Shown here: piece after piece, positions 1 through 8,701 of the stretch
How the letters are laid out: each line of letters starts with the position of its first letter
Position numbering within the stretch: position 1 is the stretch's first letter
NCBI RefSeq assembly: GCF_001642725.1
Contig: NZ_LSUQ01000006.1
Coordinates: 1 to 64,000 of the forward strand
Direction: 5' to 3'
Origin: Ferroacidibacillus organovorans
GTDB lineage: Bacteria > Bacillota > Bacilli > Alicyclobacillales > SLC66
Length of the DNA stretch: 64,000 bases
Position numbers and translations under genes: made by a program
Notes under the pieces: generated by a model
The model's input: the letters and a program-made list of their open reading frames with translations, nothing else
Databases searched by the model: none
What the model was told of the DNA's origin: nothing

Positions 1-292
1 TCGACACGCTCATGAGCGAACCGATGAGCAGTTCGACGACGTCGAGCAGACTTTGCAATTTTAGCATCCAGATCGCAGGCGCGCAGATGGTCACGATCGG
101 CAGGATGACGCTGAGCAGTTTGCTCCCTGTGGTCAGATCGATCAGCATCGCGAAGATGAAGGCGAGCGCCATGCAGTTGATCATGGAGGCGCGCATCGTG
201 ATGTGGCGCGGGGCGTGCGCGACGCGTGCAAACATCTGGTAGTAGGCGAGAAAGCCGATGAGCGAGCCGATGAAACTGGTGGCGATCAGCAT
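1..292 (-). CDS. N-terminal part of an unidentified membrane protein
   Basis: An open frame starts with ATG at 292 on the minus strand and runs off the left edge with no stop (97 codons visible). The start is set by an AGGAGGTG ribosome-binding site a few bases upstream. The visible protein is strongly hydrophobic, with likely membrane segments near residues 2-18, 38-53 and 59-77. The first loop is basic (residues 22-36). No family motif was recognised, so no function is given. It is divergent from the fluoride operon. The coding call is good; identity is open. Confidence 0.7.
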   Translation of the reverse strand, partial: MLIATSFIGSLIGFLAYYQMFARVAHAPRHITMRASMINCMALAFIFAMLIDLTTGSKLLSVILPIVTICAPAIWMLKLQSLLDVVELLIGSLMSVS

Positions 293-307
293 GGGACACC
301 TCCTGTG

Positions 308-337
308 TTGACGTATGTATATGCGAGACAGTATCAT
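308..337 (+). promoter_or_regulatory. Sigma-A promoter of the fluoride operon
   Basis: TTGACG (308-313), an 18-base spacer and TATCAT (332-337). Transcription would begin near 344, a few bases before the riboswitch aptamer, which supports the assignment. Confidence 0.65.
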
Positions 338-349
338 TCAAGTAATTGA

Positions 350-397
350 ATCGCGATGGAGCTCGCATAAGCCCGGCCGTGGGATGATAGCCCCTAC
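350..397 (+). promoter_or_regulatory. Fluoride riboswitch aptamer (crcB motif)
   Basis: The segment has the features of the crcB-motif fluoride aptamer: a GCGATGGAGCTCGC hairpin element, a short CCC/GGG helix (372-374 with 381-383), then GATGATAGCCCCTAC. The GGAGCT at 358-363 can pair with AGCCCC at 389-394, with one mismatch, as the aptamer pseudoknot/closing helix. The same transcript reaches two crcB fluoride-channel genes, which is the expected regulon. Identification is by eye against the known consensus; a covariance search was not possible. Confidence 0.85.
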
Positions 398-441
398 AAG
401 TGTCCTTGGAGGAAACTCTGTGGCGCTTGTGGGGGTTTTTT
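391..441 (+). terminator. Riboswitch-controlled intrinsic terminator
   Basis: CCCCTACAAGTG (391-402) pairs over 12 bases, with two G-U pairs, with CGCTTGTGGGGG (424-435), followed by six T. The 5' arm contains the 3' end of the fluoride aptamer. Ligand-stabilised aptamer and terminator are therefore mutually exclusive, as expected for an ON switch. Confidence 0.85.
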
Positions 442-510
442 GCTGAGATCGAGTGGGACGCGACGATCGCAAAACCTAAAGAGACTGCAACACCTAGAGG
501 AGGAAGTTGT

Positions 511-753
511 GTGAAACAGGGAGATCGCCTGGAGGCGCGCGTGGTTGCGCTCGATCAGCGCGGCGCGTGGGTGGAGCATCAAGGCATTCGCGCGTTCGTG
601 CCACTCGCAGAACTCGCGTGGTACGAGATTGAGCACCCGACGGTTTCGCTTGGCGTTGGCGATTTGGTGCGCGTGCGTCTTGTAAAGAAGATGGAGGATG
701 GGGTTTGGGCGTGTTCCGTTCGCCGGGTGGACGTGGATGGGACGCTGACGTAA
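511..753 (+). CDS. Small S1-domain RNA-binding protein in the fluoride operon
   Basis: An 80-residue protein made almost entirely of one S1/OB-fold domain. Seen are the opening GDRLEARV (4-11), the typical GIRAFVPLAEL strand-loop (25-35) and GDLVRVRLV (50-58). S1 domains bind single-stranded RNA. The GTG at 511 is chosen because AGAGGAGGAA lies 6 bases upstream. A longer in-frame GTG at 400 would fall inside the riboswitch terminator. It is the first gene after the fluoride riboswitch and precedes the crcB pair, with no terminator between, so it should be induced with the channels. Its role there is unknown; an RNA-related protective or regulatory role is speculation. Confidence 0.85.
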   Translation: MKQGDRLEARVVALDQRGAWVEHQGIRAFVPLAELAWYEIEHPTVSLGVGDLVRVRLVKKMEDGVWACSVRRVDVDGTLT

Positions 754-821
754 GGCATGAATAGAGGCGTGGCCAGTCGGTTGCGCGACAGATCGATAGA
801 GACAACTTCGATCAACGAAAG

Positions 822-1274
822 GTGTGTCAGGTGTTGGCTGAGGAGAAAAAACGCGAAGAAACGTCGCGCGATCTGTCTTTGCGGGGGGATGTCGCGCGCC
901 AATACGGCGCAGTGGCAGTCGGTGGGGTCATCGGGGCGCTTTTGCGCGAACTGCTCGAGGTGGCGGTGCCACCCGTGCACGGGTTTCCGCTGGCGACACT
1001 CTTGATCAATTGGTCAGGAAGCTTTGTGCTGGCGTGGTTTTACACGGTCACCATCTGGCGCTTTAAGGTGCCGCAGTGGCTGCGCGCGGGCATTGGAACG
1101 GGGATCATCGGAGCGTATACCACGTTTTCCACGTTTGCCGTTGAGACGAACGCGCTTCTCATGCATGGGCAAAGTGCAACCGCACTTCTCTATGTGGTCC
1201 TCAGCCTTGTCGGCGGCTTTCTCATAGCGCTGCTCGGAAGCCATCTGGGCGGCGAGAGGAGGGAGATCGGATGA
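822..1274 (+). CDS. crcB: Fluoride channel subunit CrcB/Fluc (first of a pair)
   Basis: CrcB/Fluc proteins are small four-helix dual-topology channels that export fluoride. The family marks are GGVIGALLRE, the Asn-containing TLLINWSGSF helix and GTGIIGAYTTFSTF, which carries the Phe-box Thr/Ser/Phe residues. At 150 residues it is longer than its partner because of a hydrophilic N-terminal tail of about 25 residues. GTG 822 is used; GTG 831 and TTG 834 are in frame and the upstream AAAGG does not decide between them. Its stop overlaps the next crcB start (ATGA), the usual arrangement for subunits that pair as antiparallel heterodimers. Confidence 0.93.
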   Translation: MCQVLAEEKKREETSRDLSLRGDVARQYGAVAVGGVIGALLRELLEVAVPPVHGFPLATLLINWSGSFVLAWFYTVTIWRFKVPQWLRAGIGTGIIGAYTTFSTFAVETNALLMHGQSATALLYVVLSLVGGFLIALLGSHLGGERREIG

Positions 1275-1633
1275 TCGAGTGGGTCGGCGTTGCCATCGGC
1301 GGAATGTTTGGCGCGTGCACACGCTTTTTTATCACCAATCAGATCAACGCACGCTTTAAAAAAGGCTTTCCCGTCGCGACATTTCTCATCAACATCACAG
1401 GCGCGTTTTTACTCGGCTATGTCTATGCGGCGGCGCGTCCGAACAACCTTGTGGACTACTGGCTACGCAGCGCCATTGGCATCGGGTTCATTGGGGCGTA
1501 CACCACGTTTTCCACGTGGATGTTTGAGAGCGCAACACTGCGCGATCGGCGCGCTGTGAAAACGATGGTCGCCTATCTGCTCGCGAGTCTGGTGGTCGGA
1601 CTGTTTGGCGCGTGGGTCGGTTCACGCTTGTAA
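1271..1633 (+). CDS. crcB: Fluoride channel subunit CrcB/Fluc (second of a pair)
   Basis: A 120-residue second Fluc subunit, the standard family length. Motifs are GGMFGACTRF, ATFLINITGAFLLG and GFIGAYTTFSTW, with four predicted membrane helices. The ATG overlaps the upstream crcB stop by four bases, so the two are translationally coupled. Expression is expected to be fluoride-dependent through the riboswitch at the head of the operon. AGAGGAGGGAGATCGG just before the ATG gives a strong ribosome-binding site inside the first gene. Whether the channel is a heterodimer or two homodimers cannot be told from sequence. Confidence 0.94.
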   Translation: MIEWVGVAIGGMFGACTRFFITNQINARFKKGFPVATFLINITGAFLLGYVYAAARPNNLVDYWLRSAIGIGFIGAYTTFSTWMFESATLRDRRAVKTMVAYLLASLVVGLFGAWVGSRL

Positions 1634-1748
1634 TTTGTGGCGTCACTTAGGAATTACTTGCCAAGACGCGCTGTGTCTACTACCCTTAACCTATTGAATA
1701 GGAATAAGCGAGAATCGTTTGTTCAAATGGGCCAAAGGGGATGGCGGG

Positions 1749-2978
1749 ATGAGTGACTCTTTTCCAATCGATGAGGTTCGCGCGCATTTTCCGGCGCTGA
1801 AGCGTCTGTATCACGGCCAGCGTGTCGCCTACTTTGACGGACCTGGCGGGTCGCAAGTGGCGCAATCGACGATTGATGCGATGACCTCTTACATGGCGCG
1901 CGGCGGCGCGAATCTGCACGGCGTCTTTCCGACGAGCGTTGAGACGGAAGCGACCATCGCAGACGCAAAGACAAAACTGGCGGCACTTCTTCATACGCAA
2001 CCGTCGGAGATCGCATTTGGCGCCAACATGACAACCCTTACGTTCGCCATAGCGCGTGCACTCGCAAGAACGTGGGATGCGCAGACAGAGATTGTCGTGA
2101 CGGAACTTGACCATCGGGCAAATGTTGACCCGTGGCTCACGGCGGCACGCGATCGCGGCGCAAAACCGGTGTGGCTACGGGTGAATGAAGAGTCACTCGC
2201 GCTCGATCTTGATCGTCTTGATGAAGCGATTACCCCACGCACGAGAGTGGTCGCGGTGGGACTTGCCTCCAATGCAGTCGGCACAATAACGGATGTGCGA
2301 CGGATCGCACAGCGCGCGCATGAGGTGGGGGCGCTCGTGGTGGTTGACGCGGTGCATGCAGTACCGCATTTTTCCGTTGACCGCGAAATCTTGGACGCTG
2401 ACATCCTGTTGTGTTCAACGTATAAGTTCTTTGGCCCGCACGTCGGCGTTGCGGCGATTCGCGAGGTGCTGTTTGCGCAAATCGACGTTTACAAACTGGA
2501 CCCAGCCCCAACGTATGATCCGGACAAACTTGAAACGGGAACGCAGAGCCACGAAGGGATCGCGGGGATTGGCGGCGCGCTCGATTTTCTGGCAAGCCTT
2601 GGCGACGGGACGACGCTGCGTGAAAAGATGATTTCTGCCATGAAACGGATCGAGGCGTATGAGGACAGTCTGGCGCGTCACATGCGCGCGGGGTTACAGG
2701 CCATTCGTGGTGTGCGGCTTTTTTCGGCAGAAGAGGGAATCCCTAAAACGCCGACGCTTGCGATCACGGTCGATGGGAAGAATGCGCGCACTGTGTGCGA
2801 GCAAGTGGTGGAGACAGCGAGTGTTTTTGTGGCGGATGGCCATTTCTATGCGAGTACACTGGCTGATCGGCTCGATGTAAACGCCTGTGGCGGCTTTGTG
2901 CGGGCCGGGATTGCGCCGTACAATACGCAAGAAGAGGTGGATCGCTACCTGAATGCCTTAGAGCGAATCGCGCGGTAG
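1749..2978 (+). CDS. Cysteine desulfurase-like class V aminotransferase
   Basis: A fold-type I PLP enzyme of the NifS/Csd superfamily, about 409 residues. The PLP lysine is in CSTYKFFGP (Lys226), preceded by the cofactor-binding aspartate in VVVDAVHAVPH. The region where SufS-type enzymes carry the catalytic cysteine reads FVRAGIAPYN, without cysteine. It therefore resembles the cysteine desulfurase-like subfamily, whose substrate is not established, rather than a true sulfur donor. ATG 1749 is preferred to an upstream in-frame TTG because AAAGGGG lies at the right distance. It stands alone, with no suf or isc genes beside it. Confidence 0.85.
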   Translation: MSDSFPIDEVRAHFPALKRLYHGQRVAYFDGPGGSQVAQSTIDAMTSYMARGGANLHGVFPTSVETEATIADAKTKLAALLHTQPSEIAFGANMTTLTFAIARALARTWDAQTEIVVTELDHRANVDPWLTAARDRGAKPVWLRVNEESLALDLDRLDEAITPRTRVVAVGLASNAVGTITDVRRIAQRAHEVGALVVVDAVHAVPHFSVDREILDADILLCSTYKFFGPHVGVAAIREVLFAQIDVYKLDPAPTYDPDKLETGTQSHEGIAGIGGALDFLASLGDGTTLREKMISAMKRIEAYEDSLARHMRAGLQAIRGVRLFSAEEGIPKTPTLAITVDGKNARTVCEQVVETASVFVADGHFYASTLADRLDVNACGGFVRAGIAPYNTQEEVDRYLNALERIAR

Positions 2979-3090
2979 CGCCATGGCGTGATCTGGCATG
3001 CGAAAAATGCCGTGAATCGCATGGCCACGTTGTATACGCGTATAGGAGCTTCGCCAGGTGGATCGATTGCAGGCGTTTCGTACATCGAAA

Positions 3091-3099
3091 TGCTATAAT
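3091..3099 (+). promoter_or_regulatory. Extended -10 promoter before the aldo/keto reductase
   Basis: TGCTATAAT is a perfect extended -10 element. No good -35 box lies 16-18 bases upstream; TTGCAG at 3067 is 21 bases away. It sits about 35 bases before the gene. Confidence 0.55.
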
Positions 3100-3132
3100 A
3101 GGTAAGCTACATACAAAAAGGAGGTTCTCGTG

Positions 3133-4119
<987 letters not shown>

Positions 4120-4129
4120 GACTCAGCGC

Positions 4130-4178
4130 AACCAGGCAACCGATCCACGCTACAGTGGAGCAGTTGCCTGGTTTTTTT
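4130..4178 (+). terminator. Intrinsic terminator of the aldo/keto reductase
   Basis: AACCAGGCAAC (4130-4140) pairs perfectly with GTTGCCTGGTT (4163-4173), with an inner TCCAC/GTGGA helix, followed by seven T. Confidence 0.9.
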
Positions 4179-4217
4179 GCGTGTCTGCCTACGTTGCGTC
4201 GGTCTTGGCGTACCTTG

Positions 4218-5366
4218 TTAAAACGTGAGTTTGCGAACGTTTACGTTGTTTTCAATGACCGGCCAGAGTTGCGGAAAATCAGCGGGCATCGTCCACAGGC
4301 TGATGCCGCGTAGTCCGTAGCGTTTGACAAGATCCAGTTTTGCGAGAATGCTGCGCGCATCTTCAAACCACACTTCGTGCGCGCGATGCTGCGCGTCAAC
4401 GTAGCGATAAAACGGCGCCTGATACGTGGTGTTGTACTGAATATCAACTTTGTATTGCGCGGCGCGCTCGACAGCCACTTGTGGGTCAAACGTCTCGGCG
4501 AGCGATTTGCCCTTGACAAAAGGGAGTGTCCAGTCGCGTCCATACGTAGGCACGCCCATCACGATCTTGTGCTTGGGAATCGCCGTGACCGCATAGTTGA
4601 GCACCTTTTCCACTTCATTGATCGGTGCAATCGCCCACGGCGGGCCGCCCGCCCAACCCCACTCATACGTCATGAGCACCACGAAATCGCACAATGCGCC
4701 GTGGACAGGATAATCGTGCGCGACATAGAGTAAGCCTTGCTGATTGGCGGATGTCTTTGGCGCGAGCGCCGTGGAGAGAAGGAAGCCTGCCTGGTGGATT
4801 CGCGTGGCGACTTTTCGCAAAAACGCGTTGTAGGCGTCCTTGTCTTGCGGGTAGAGGTACTCAAAATCGATATTGAGCCCCTTTAGGCCCTGGCTGTGCA
4901 TGAGTTCGAGCGCGTTTGTGATCAGCGTGTCTTGCACGGCGGGCGTGTTAAGAATGGCATGAGCCACGTCCGAACTGAACATGCTTCCTGCATAGTTTGT
5001 GAGGACGAGCATGGGCATCACATGATGATTGCGCGCGATCAGAAGGAGACTCGACGTCTCGATCGGACGGATCGCGCCTTGCGCTGTCGCTTGGTGGCTA
5101 AAGGGGCTGACATACGTAAGATCGTGCGCCACCTGTGTAAGGTTGTTTTGACCTTTTGCGCCAAAATCGGTGTAATACGCATTGATTTCGATCATTGGTA
5201 AAGTTGCCTTGTTGACGTTTTCAGACGGAATGATCAACGCTTGACCGATGACCAGTTCATCAGGCGTTGTCAGTCCATTCATGTGAATCAACGTGTCGAG
5301 TGAAACGTGGTATTCTTTGGAGAGTGCGTAGAGCGTGTCGCCATGGGACACGATATGGATGATCAC
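4218..5366 (-). CDS. LysM-GH18 spore cortex-lytic type glycosidase (SleL/YaaH-like)
   Basis: A 382-residue protein with one N-terminal LysM peptidoglycan-binding repeat (residues 2-47, HIVSHGDTLYALSKEYHVS) followed by a glycoside hydrolase 18 domain (about 57-380). The catalytic motif is LKGLNIDFEYL, with Glu169 as proton donor. This architecture matches SleL/YaaH/YdhD, N-acetylglucosaminidases that break down spore cortex fragments during germination. SleL usually has two LysM repeats; here only one is present. No signal peptide is seen, as usual for enzymes deposited from the mother cell. GTG 5366 is set by AGGAGGAAACC. Confidence 0.9.
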   Translation of the reverse strand: MIIHIVSHGDTLYALSKEYHVSLDTLIHMNGLTTPDELVIGQALIIPSENVNKATLPMIEINAYYTDFGAKGQNNLTQVAHDLTYVSPFSHQATAQGAIRPIETSSLLLIARNHHVMPMLVLTNYAGSMFSSDVAHAILNTPAVQDTLITNALELMHSQGLKGLNIDFEYLYPQDKDAYNAFLRKVATRIHQAGFLLSTALAPKTSANQQGLLYVAHDYPVHGALCDFVVLMTYEWGWAGGPPWAIAPINEVEKVLNYAVTAIPKHKIVMGVPTYGRDWTLPFVKGKSLAETFDPQVAVERAAQYKVDIQYNTTYQAPFYRYVDAQHRAHEVWFEDARSILAKLDLVKRYGLRGISLWTMPADFPQLWPVIENNVNVRKLTF

Positions 5367-5396
5367 GACGGTTTCCTCCTGTGCGTTCGTCTCGAC

Positions 5397-5424
5397 AACG
5401 TATGCGAATGCCTAGCGTGATGTT
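5397..5424 (-). promoter_or_regulatory. Possible mother-cell sigma promoter of the spore hydrolase
   Basis: On the minus strand GCATACGTT resembles the CATA-type -10 of sigma-E/sigma-K promoters, with ACA 16 bases upstream as in sigma-K promoters. The match is short and suggestive only. Confidence 0.3.
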
Positions 5425-5519
5425 CCTTTTCTGTCGCGTTGGCGCTCGTGACGTGATCAACGGTAACGGAATAAGTAAAATACTACAGCACATTTCGTTA
5501 CATCTTTTTTTTTATCTAC

Positions 5520-5549
5520 TTGTTTTTTGTGTTAGGGTCGTTGTATGAT
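5520..5549 (+). promoter_or_regulatory. Sigma-A promoter of the YceI gene
   Basis: TTGTTT (5520-5525), 18 bases, TATGAT (5544-5549), about 56 bases before the GTG start. The surrounding sequence is AT-rich. Confidence 0.6.
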
Positions 5550-5605
5550 GGAGTTGAGCATTTAACGAAGCAGTGAACATTCGAAAATAATAGGGAGGTT
5601 TTTTC

Positions 5606-6139
5606 GTGGCAACAACAACGTGGGCACTTGATACAGCACATAGTCACATTTCTTTCTCTGTTCGGCACATGATGATTTCGAACGTGCGTGGATCGTTTAA
5701 AACCTTTGAGGCGCAGGTGACGGCAGATCCTACAGATCTGACGGATGCAAAGGTTTCAGTGAAAATGGATACGAAGAGCATTGACACAGCAAACGAAGAT
5801 CGTGACAACCATTTGCGCTCAGGGGATTTCTTTGAGGCAGACACGTATCCGACGATCGAATTCGTGTCGGACAGTGTGAAAAAATTGAGTGAGAATACAC
5901 ACACCTTGAAGGGGCAACTTACGATCAAAGGCGTAACGCGTCCGATTGAACTCACCTGTGAGATTGAAGGTCCTGCTAAAGATCCGTGGGGCAATGAGCG
6001 CATTGGCGTGGCTGCGACGGGTACGATAAATCGCTCTGACTTTGGTCTAACGTATAACGCGGTGCTTGAGACAGGCGGCGTACTCGTCGGTGATGCAATC
6101 AAGTTGAACATAGAGCTGGAGTTTGTAAAACAGGCGTGA
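5606..6139 (+). CDS. YceI family protein
   Basis: A 177-residue YceI-like lipocalin-fold protein. Family marks are the opening WALDTAHSHISFSVRHMM, then NLRSGDFF-type text (DNHLRSGDFFEADTYPTIEF), the central GVTRPIEL and a terminal NRSDFGL. Members form a beta-barrel that binds polyisoprenoid or other long lipids. No signal peptide is present, so this copy is probably cytoplasmic, unlike the E. coli protein. GTG 5606 follows GGGAGG by 8 bases. It is monocistronic, convergent with the MFS operon. Precise function is unknown. Confidence 0.92.
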   Translation: MATTTWALDTAHSHISFSVRHMMISNVRGSFKTFEAQVTADPTDLTDAKVSVKMDTKSIDTANEDRDNHLRSGDFFEADTYPTIEFVSDSVKKLSENTHTLKGQLTIKGVTRPIELTCEIEGPAKDPWGNERIGVAATGTINRSDFGLTYNAVLETGGVLVGDAIKLNIELEFVKQA

Positions 6140-6162
6140 TTGGCTGATTTTCCTGATGAAAA

Positions 6163-6200
6163 GCAAAAGGCGATCGGGGATGTACCCGGTCGCCTTTTGC
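6163..6200. terminator. Shared inverted repeat between convergent genes
   Basis: GCAAAAGGCGATCGGG (6163-6178) pairs with CCCGGTCGCCTTTTGC (6185-6200) with a single G-U pair. It lies between the convergent YceI gene and MFS gene and can act for both; the T-run is short and partly inside the stem. Confidence 0.7.
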
Positions 6201-6221
6201 GTATCTTGATGTTGCGATGGA

Positions 6222-7418
6222 TCACGCTACAGGTGTCGCCTTCTTTGCGTCAGATGGCAAAAAGATGGAAATGAGTGTCGCCGTAACCGGCAACCATACG
6301 ATCAAATCAAAAATAAATGGAATGCCGTAGCGATCTGCGACAACGCCGAGCAGTGTCGCGCCGATACCGCCCGCCCCGACGCCAAATCCGATGATCAGGC
6401 CTGACGCCATGCCAATGTTTCGCGGCAGGAGCATCTGACCATAGACAACCGTTACGGCAAACGAAGAGAGAATGGTAAAGCCGAGCAAAAAGAGATCGAT
6501 GGCTGCCATCCAGCCAGAAAGGTGGGGCAATAACCACGCGAATGGGATGGCGAGTGCGACCGATGCGAGTACCAGCTGTTTTTTGCTGAAGCGGTCGCTC
6601 AGCGTGCCGCCGACATACGTGGCCAACGCACCTGCGGCGAGAAAGAGGAATGTAAACAGTTCTGCGACGTTTAAGCTCAAATGGTGGTGAAGGTAGTAGA
6701 AGGGCAGAAAACCGGAAAGGCTGATTTGCGCAAAAGAGCGTAGAATGACGACAATGACGAGCAGTGTCAACCCGAGCGGTTGATTTTTTCCTGTGATTTC
6801 GCGCGCCTTGCTGCGCTCTTCTGCGATGCGTCGGCGATACCAGGGCAAAATGCGAAAGGTCATCCAACCAATCAGTGCGGAAGGAATGATAAAGTAGCGC
6901 AATCCTTGGACGCCTGTTGCAAAGAGAAAAAGTGGGATCATCAGGGGTCCCAAGGCTTGCCCCATATTGCCTCCAACTTGAAAAATCGCCTGAGCCATCC
7001 CTTTGACAGGTCCAGACGCGAGATGAGCGCCGCGCGACGCTTCGGGGTGAAATGCGCCTGAGCCTAACCCAGAGAAGGCGATGGCGATGAGTAGCCATGG
7101 CAGGGATGGCGCAAAGCCTGTCAAACTGAGACCCACACCTGAGAGCGTGACGCCAAGTGGTAAAAAAAATGCCTTTGGATGGCGATCCGTATAAAGGCCA
7201 AACAGTGGCTGCATGACGGACGACGTCAGGTAGGATGCGAGCACGATGAAGCCAACGCCGATGTAAGAGAGGTGAAACTCCTCTTTATAGAGCGGAAGAA
7301 GTGCCGGGACGATGCCTGTCGTCATCAGGTCATTAAACAGGTGTGCACCCGAGAGGGTCCACACCTGTTTTTTCTGAAGCTTGAGGGGTGCGCCCTGTGT
7401 CGTGGGGTTCGCTGCCAT
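6222..7418 (-). CDS. MFS exporter, fosmidomycin-resistance (Fsr)-like
   Basis: A 398-residue protein with about 12 membrane helices and the MFS A-loop motif near GLYTDRHPKAF. GSGAFHPEASRGA and GGNMGQALGP match the Fsr/YfnC-like drug:proton antiporters. The basic cytoplasmic loop between helices 6 and 7 (WYRRRIAEERSKAREITGK) is seen. It starts 27 bases after the stop of the upstream MFS gene, so the two form an operon. The substrate cannot be inferred; efflux of a toxic compound is likely. Confidence 0.88.
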   Translation of the reverse strand: MAANPTTQGAPLKLQKKQVWTLSGAHLFNDLMTTGIVPALLPLYKEEFHLSYIGVGFIVLASYLTSSVMQPLFGLYTDRHPKAFFLPLGVTLSGVGLSLTGFAPSLPWLLIAIAFSGLGSGAFHPEASRGAHLASGPVKGMAQAIFQVGGNMGQALGPLMIPLFLFATGVQGLRYFIIPSALIGWMTFRILPWYRRRIAEERSKAREITGKNQPLGLTLLVIVVILRSFAQISLSGFLPFYYLHHHLSLNVAELFTFLFLAAGALATYVGGTLSDRFSKKQLVLASVALAIPFAWLLPHLSGWMAAIDLFLLGFTILSSFAVTVVYGQMLLPRNIGMASGLIIGFGVGAGGIGATLLGVVADRYGIPFIFDLIVWLPVTATLISIFLPSDAKKATPVA

Positions 7419-7445
7419 TTCATCTTCCTTTCGCGTGTGCTTCGA

Positions 7446-8654
7446 TCAGGCTGCCAAAGGTTCTGTGGCCTCTTGGTTCAATCGTAACACGCTGAGGCAA
7501 ACAGGGATAGCGATTACGGAGAAAAGGGAGCAGACGATCATGATCGAGCGAATCGGTACAAATGGAACAAGCGCCCCTCCCACCAGAACGGAGATCGAAC
7601 CTGCGGTCATGTTAAGGGTGGCGAGCGCGCCGAGCACGCGACCTTGGACTTCGATAGGAATGAGGTTTTGCCGTATGGTGCGCGACGCGGTCATCATCGA
7701 CATGATCCCAAGCCCCATCACGGCAACCCCTGCACCGACAGTAGCCAGCGTGTGCCCAAGCACATAAGTGATAATGCCAATGGGCGTGATCAAGCCGCCA
7801 ATCGCCATGGATTGCCTTGGCGTGATTCGTTTTGCCAAACGCATGTTGATCATGCCGGAAACGACAAACGCAAGTCCGTTAATGGCGAGAAAGATCGAGT
7901 AACCCGTTGCGTTTAAATGGACTCCTTTGGTAATATAAATCGCTTCGTACGCATCGATCGCCCCTGCGCCCAAATTCATGATAATCATAATCGTCATGAT
8001 CCTTCTTAAGAGGGTTGATCTTTTCATATAGGAAACAGCGAGTTGCAAATCTTCTTTGATCGTCGCGAGTGCAAATTTACGCGATCCACTCGCCGGTTTA
8101 GGCACGTTTAGGCGGAGCAGGAGAAGCGAGCCGGCCGACAAGAGAAACGAGAGCGACTGAGCATAAAAAGGAAACGTGTCTCCCGAAATCACGAGATACC
8201 CGCCGATCAATGGGCCAAACACCATCGCCACATAGGAAAACGTTGTTGTCATCGTGTTGACGCGGTGGCGGTTTCCCGTTGTTGTGATGCTCGTTATCAA
8301 TGGGTTAAACGCATTGGTAAACGTATCCGTGCCAAATGTGTTGAGCGCGACGAGAAAAAAGAGAAAGGGGGTGCCGAGGGTGAGCGGAATGAGCGCGGTT
8401 GAGATTGCACAGAGGAGATCGGCAGAGAGCGCTGCGGTTCGAAACCCGAAGCGATCGACGAGCGTTCCTGAAAAATAGGAGAAGAAAAAGGGAACAAGCA
8501 TGCGGATCGACCACAGCAGCAGAAGCTGTTCGCCGTGTTTTACCAAGAAAAGGCTAAGGGCAATCATATAGATACGATCTCCCATTTGCGAAACAAAACG
8601 TCCGAGATAAATGATCCAGTGCTTTGAGGTGTACGCGCTTTCGGTCAAGTTCAT
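7446..8654 (-). CDS. MFS exporter, DHA3/macrolide-efflux-like
   Basis: A 402-residue 12-helix MFS transporter beginning with GRFVSQMGDRIYMIALSLFLV, characteristic of the DHA3-type branch (MefA, EntS-like). The A-loop motif is GTLVDRFGFRTA, and IPIEVQGRVLGAL is the conserved segment between helices 10 and 11. ATG 8654 is set by AGGAGA. It is the first gene of a two-exporter unit, with its own promoter and an inverted repeat in the leader. Substrate unknown. Confidence 0.87.
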   Translation of the reverse strand: MNLTESAYTSKHWIIYLGRFVSQMGDRIYMIALSLFLVKHGEQLLLLWSIRMLVPFFFSYFSGTLVDRFGFRTAALSADLLCAISTALIPLTLGTPFLFFLVALNTFGTDTFTNAFNPLITSITTTGNRHRVNTMTTTFSYVAMVFGPLIGGYLVISGDTFPFYAQSLSFLLSAGSLLLLRLNVPKPASGSRKFALATIKEDLQLAVSYMKRSTLLRRIMTIMIIMNLGAGAIDAYEAIYITKGVHLNATGYSIFLAINGLAFVVSGMINMRLAKRITPRQSMAIGGLITPIGIITYVLGHTLATVGAGVAVMGLGIMSMMTASRTIRQNLIPIEVQGRVLGALATLNMTAGSISVLVGGALVPFVPIRSIMIVCSLFSVIAIPVCLSVLRLNQEATEPLAA

Positions 8655-8666
8655 TCTCCTAATTTG

Positions 8667-8684
8667 TGTTACAACGGAGTAACA
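8667..8684. repeat. Inverted repeat in the MFS leader, possible operator
   Basis: TGTTAC (8667-8672) and GTAACA (8679-8684) form perfect 6-base arms around a 6-base centre, about 11-28 bases downstream of the predicted transcription start. This is a common place for a repressor site. No regulator gene is adjacent. Confidence 0.4.
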
Positions 8685-8701
8685 ACGATCATTTTTACTA
8701 G

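Noticed and set aside
400-510. Upstream in-frame GTG extension of the S1-domain gene
   Set aside because: It overlaps the riboswitch terminator loop; GTG 511 has a proper ribosome-binding site and starts at the S1 domain.
754-821. Second riboswitch directly upstream of crcB
   Set aside because: The segment lacks the GATGG and closing elements; the real aptamer is at 350-397.
2980-3025. Imperfect two-part hairpin after the class V aminotransferase gene
   Set aside because: No T-run follows and pairing is interrupted, so it is not called a terminator.
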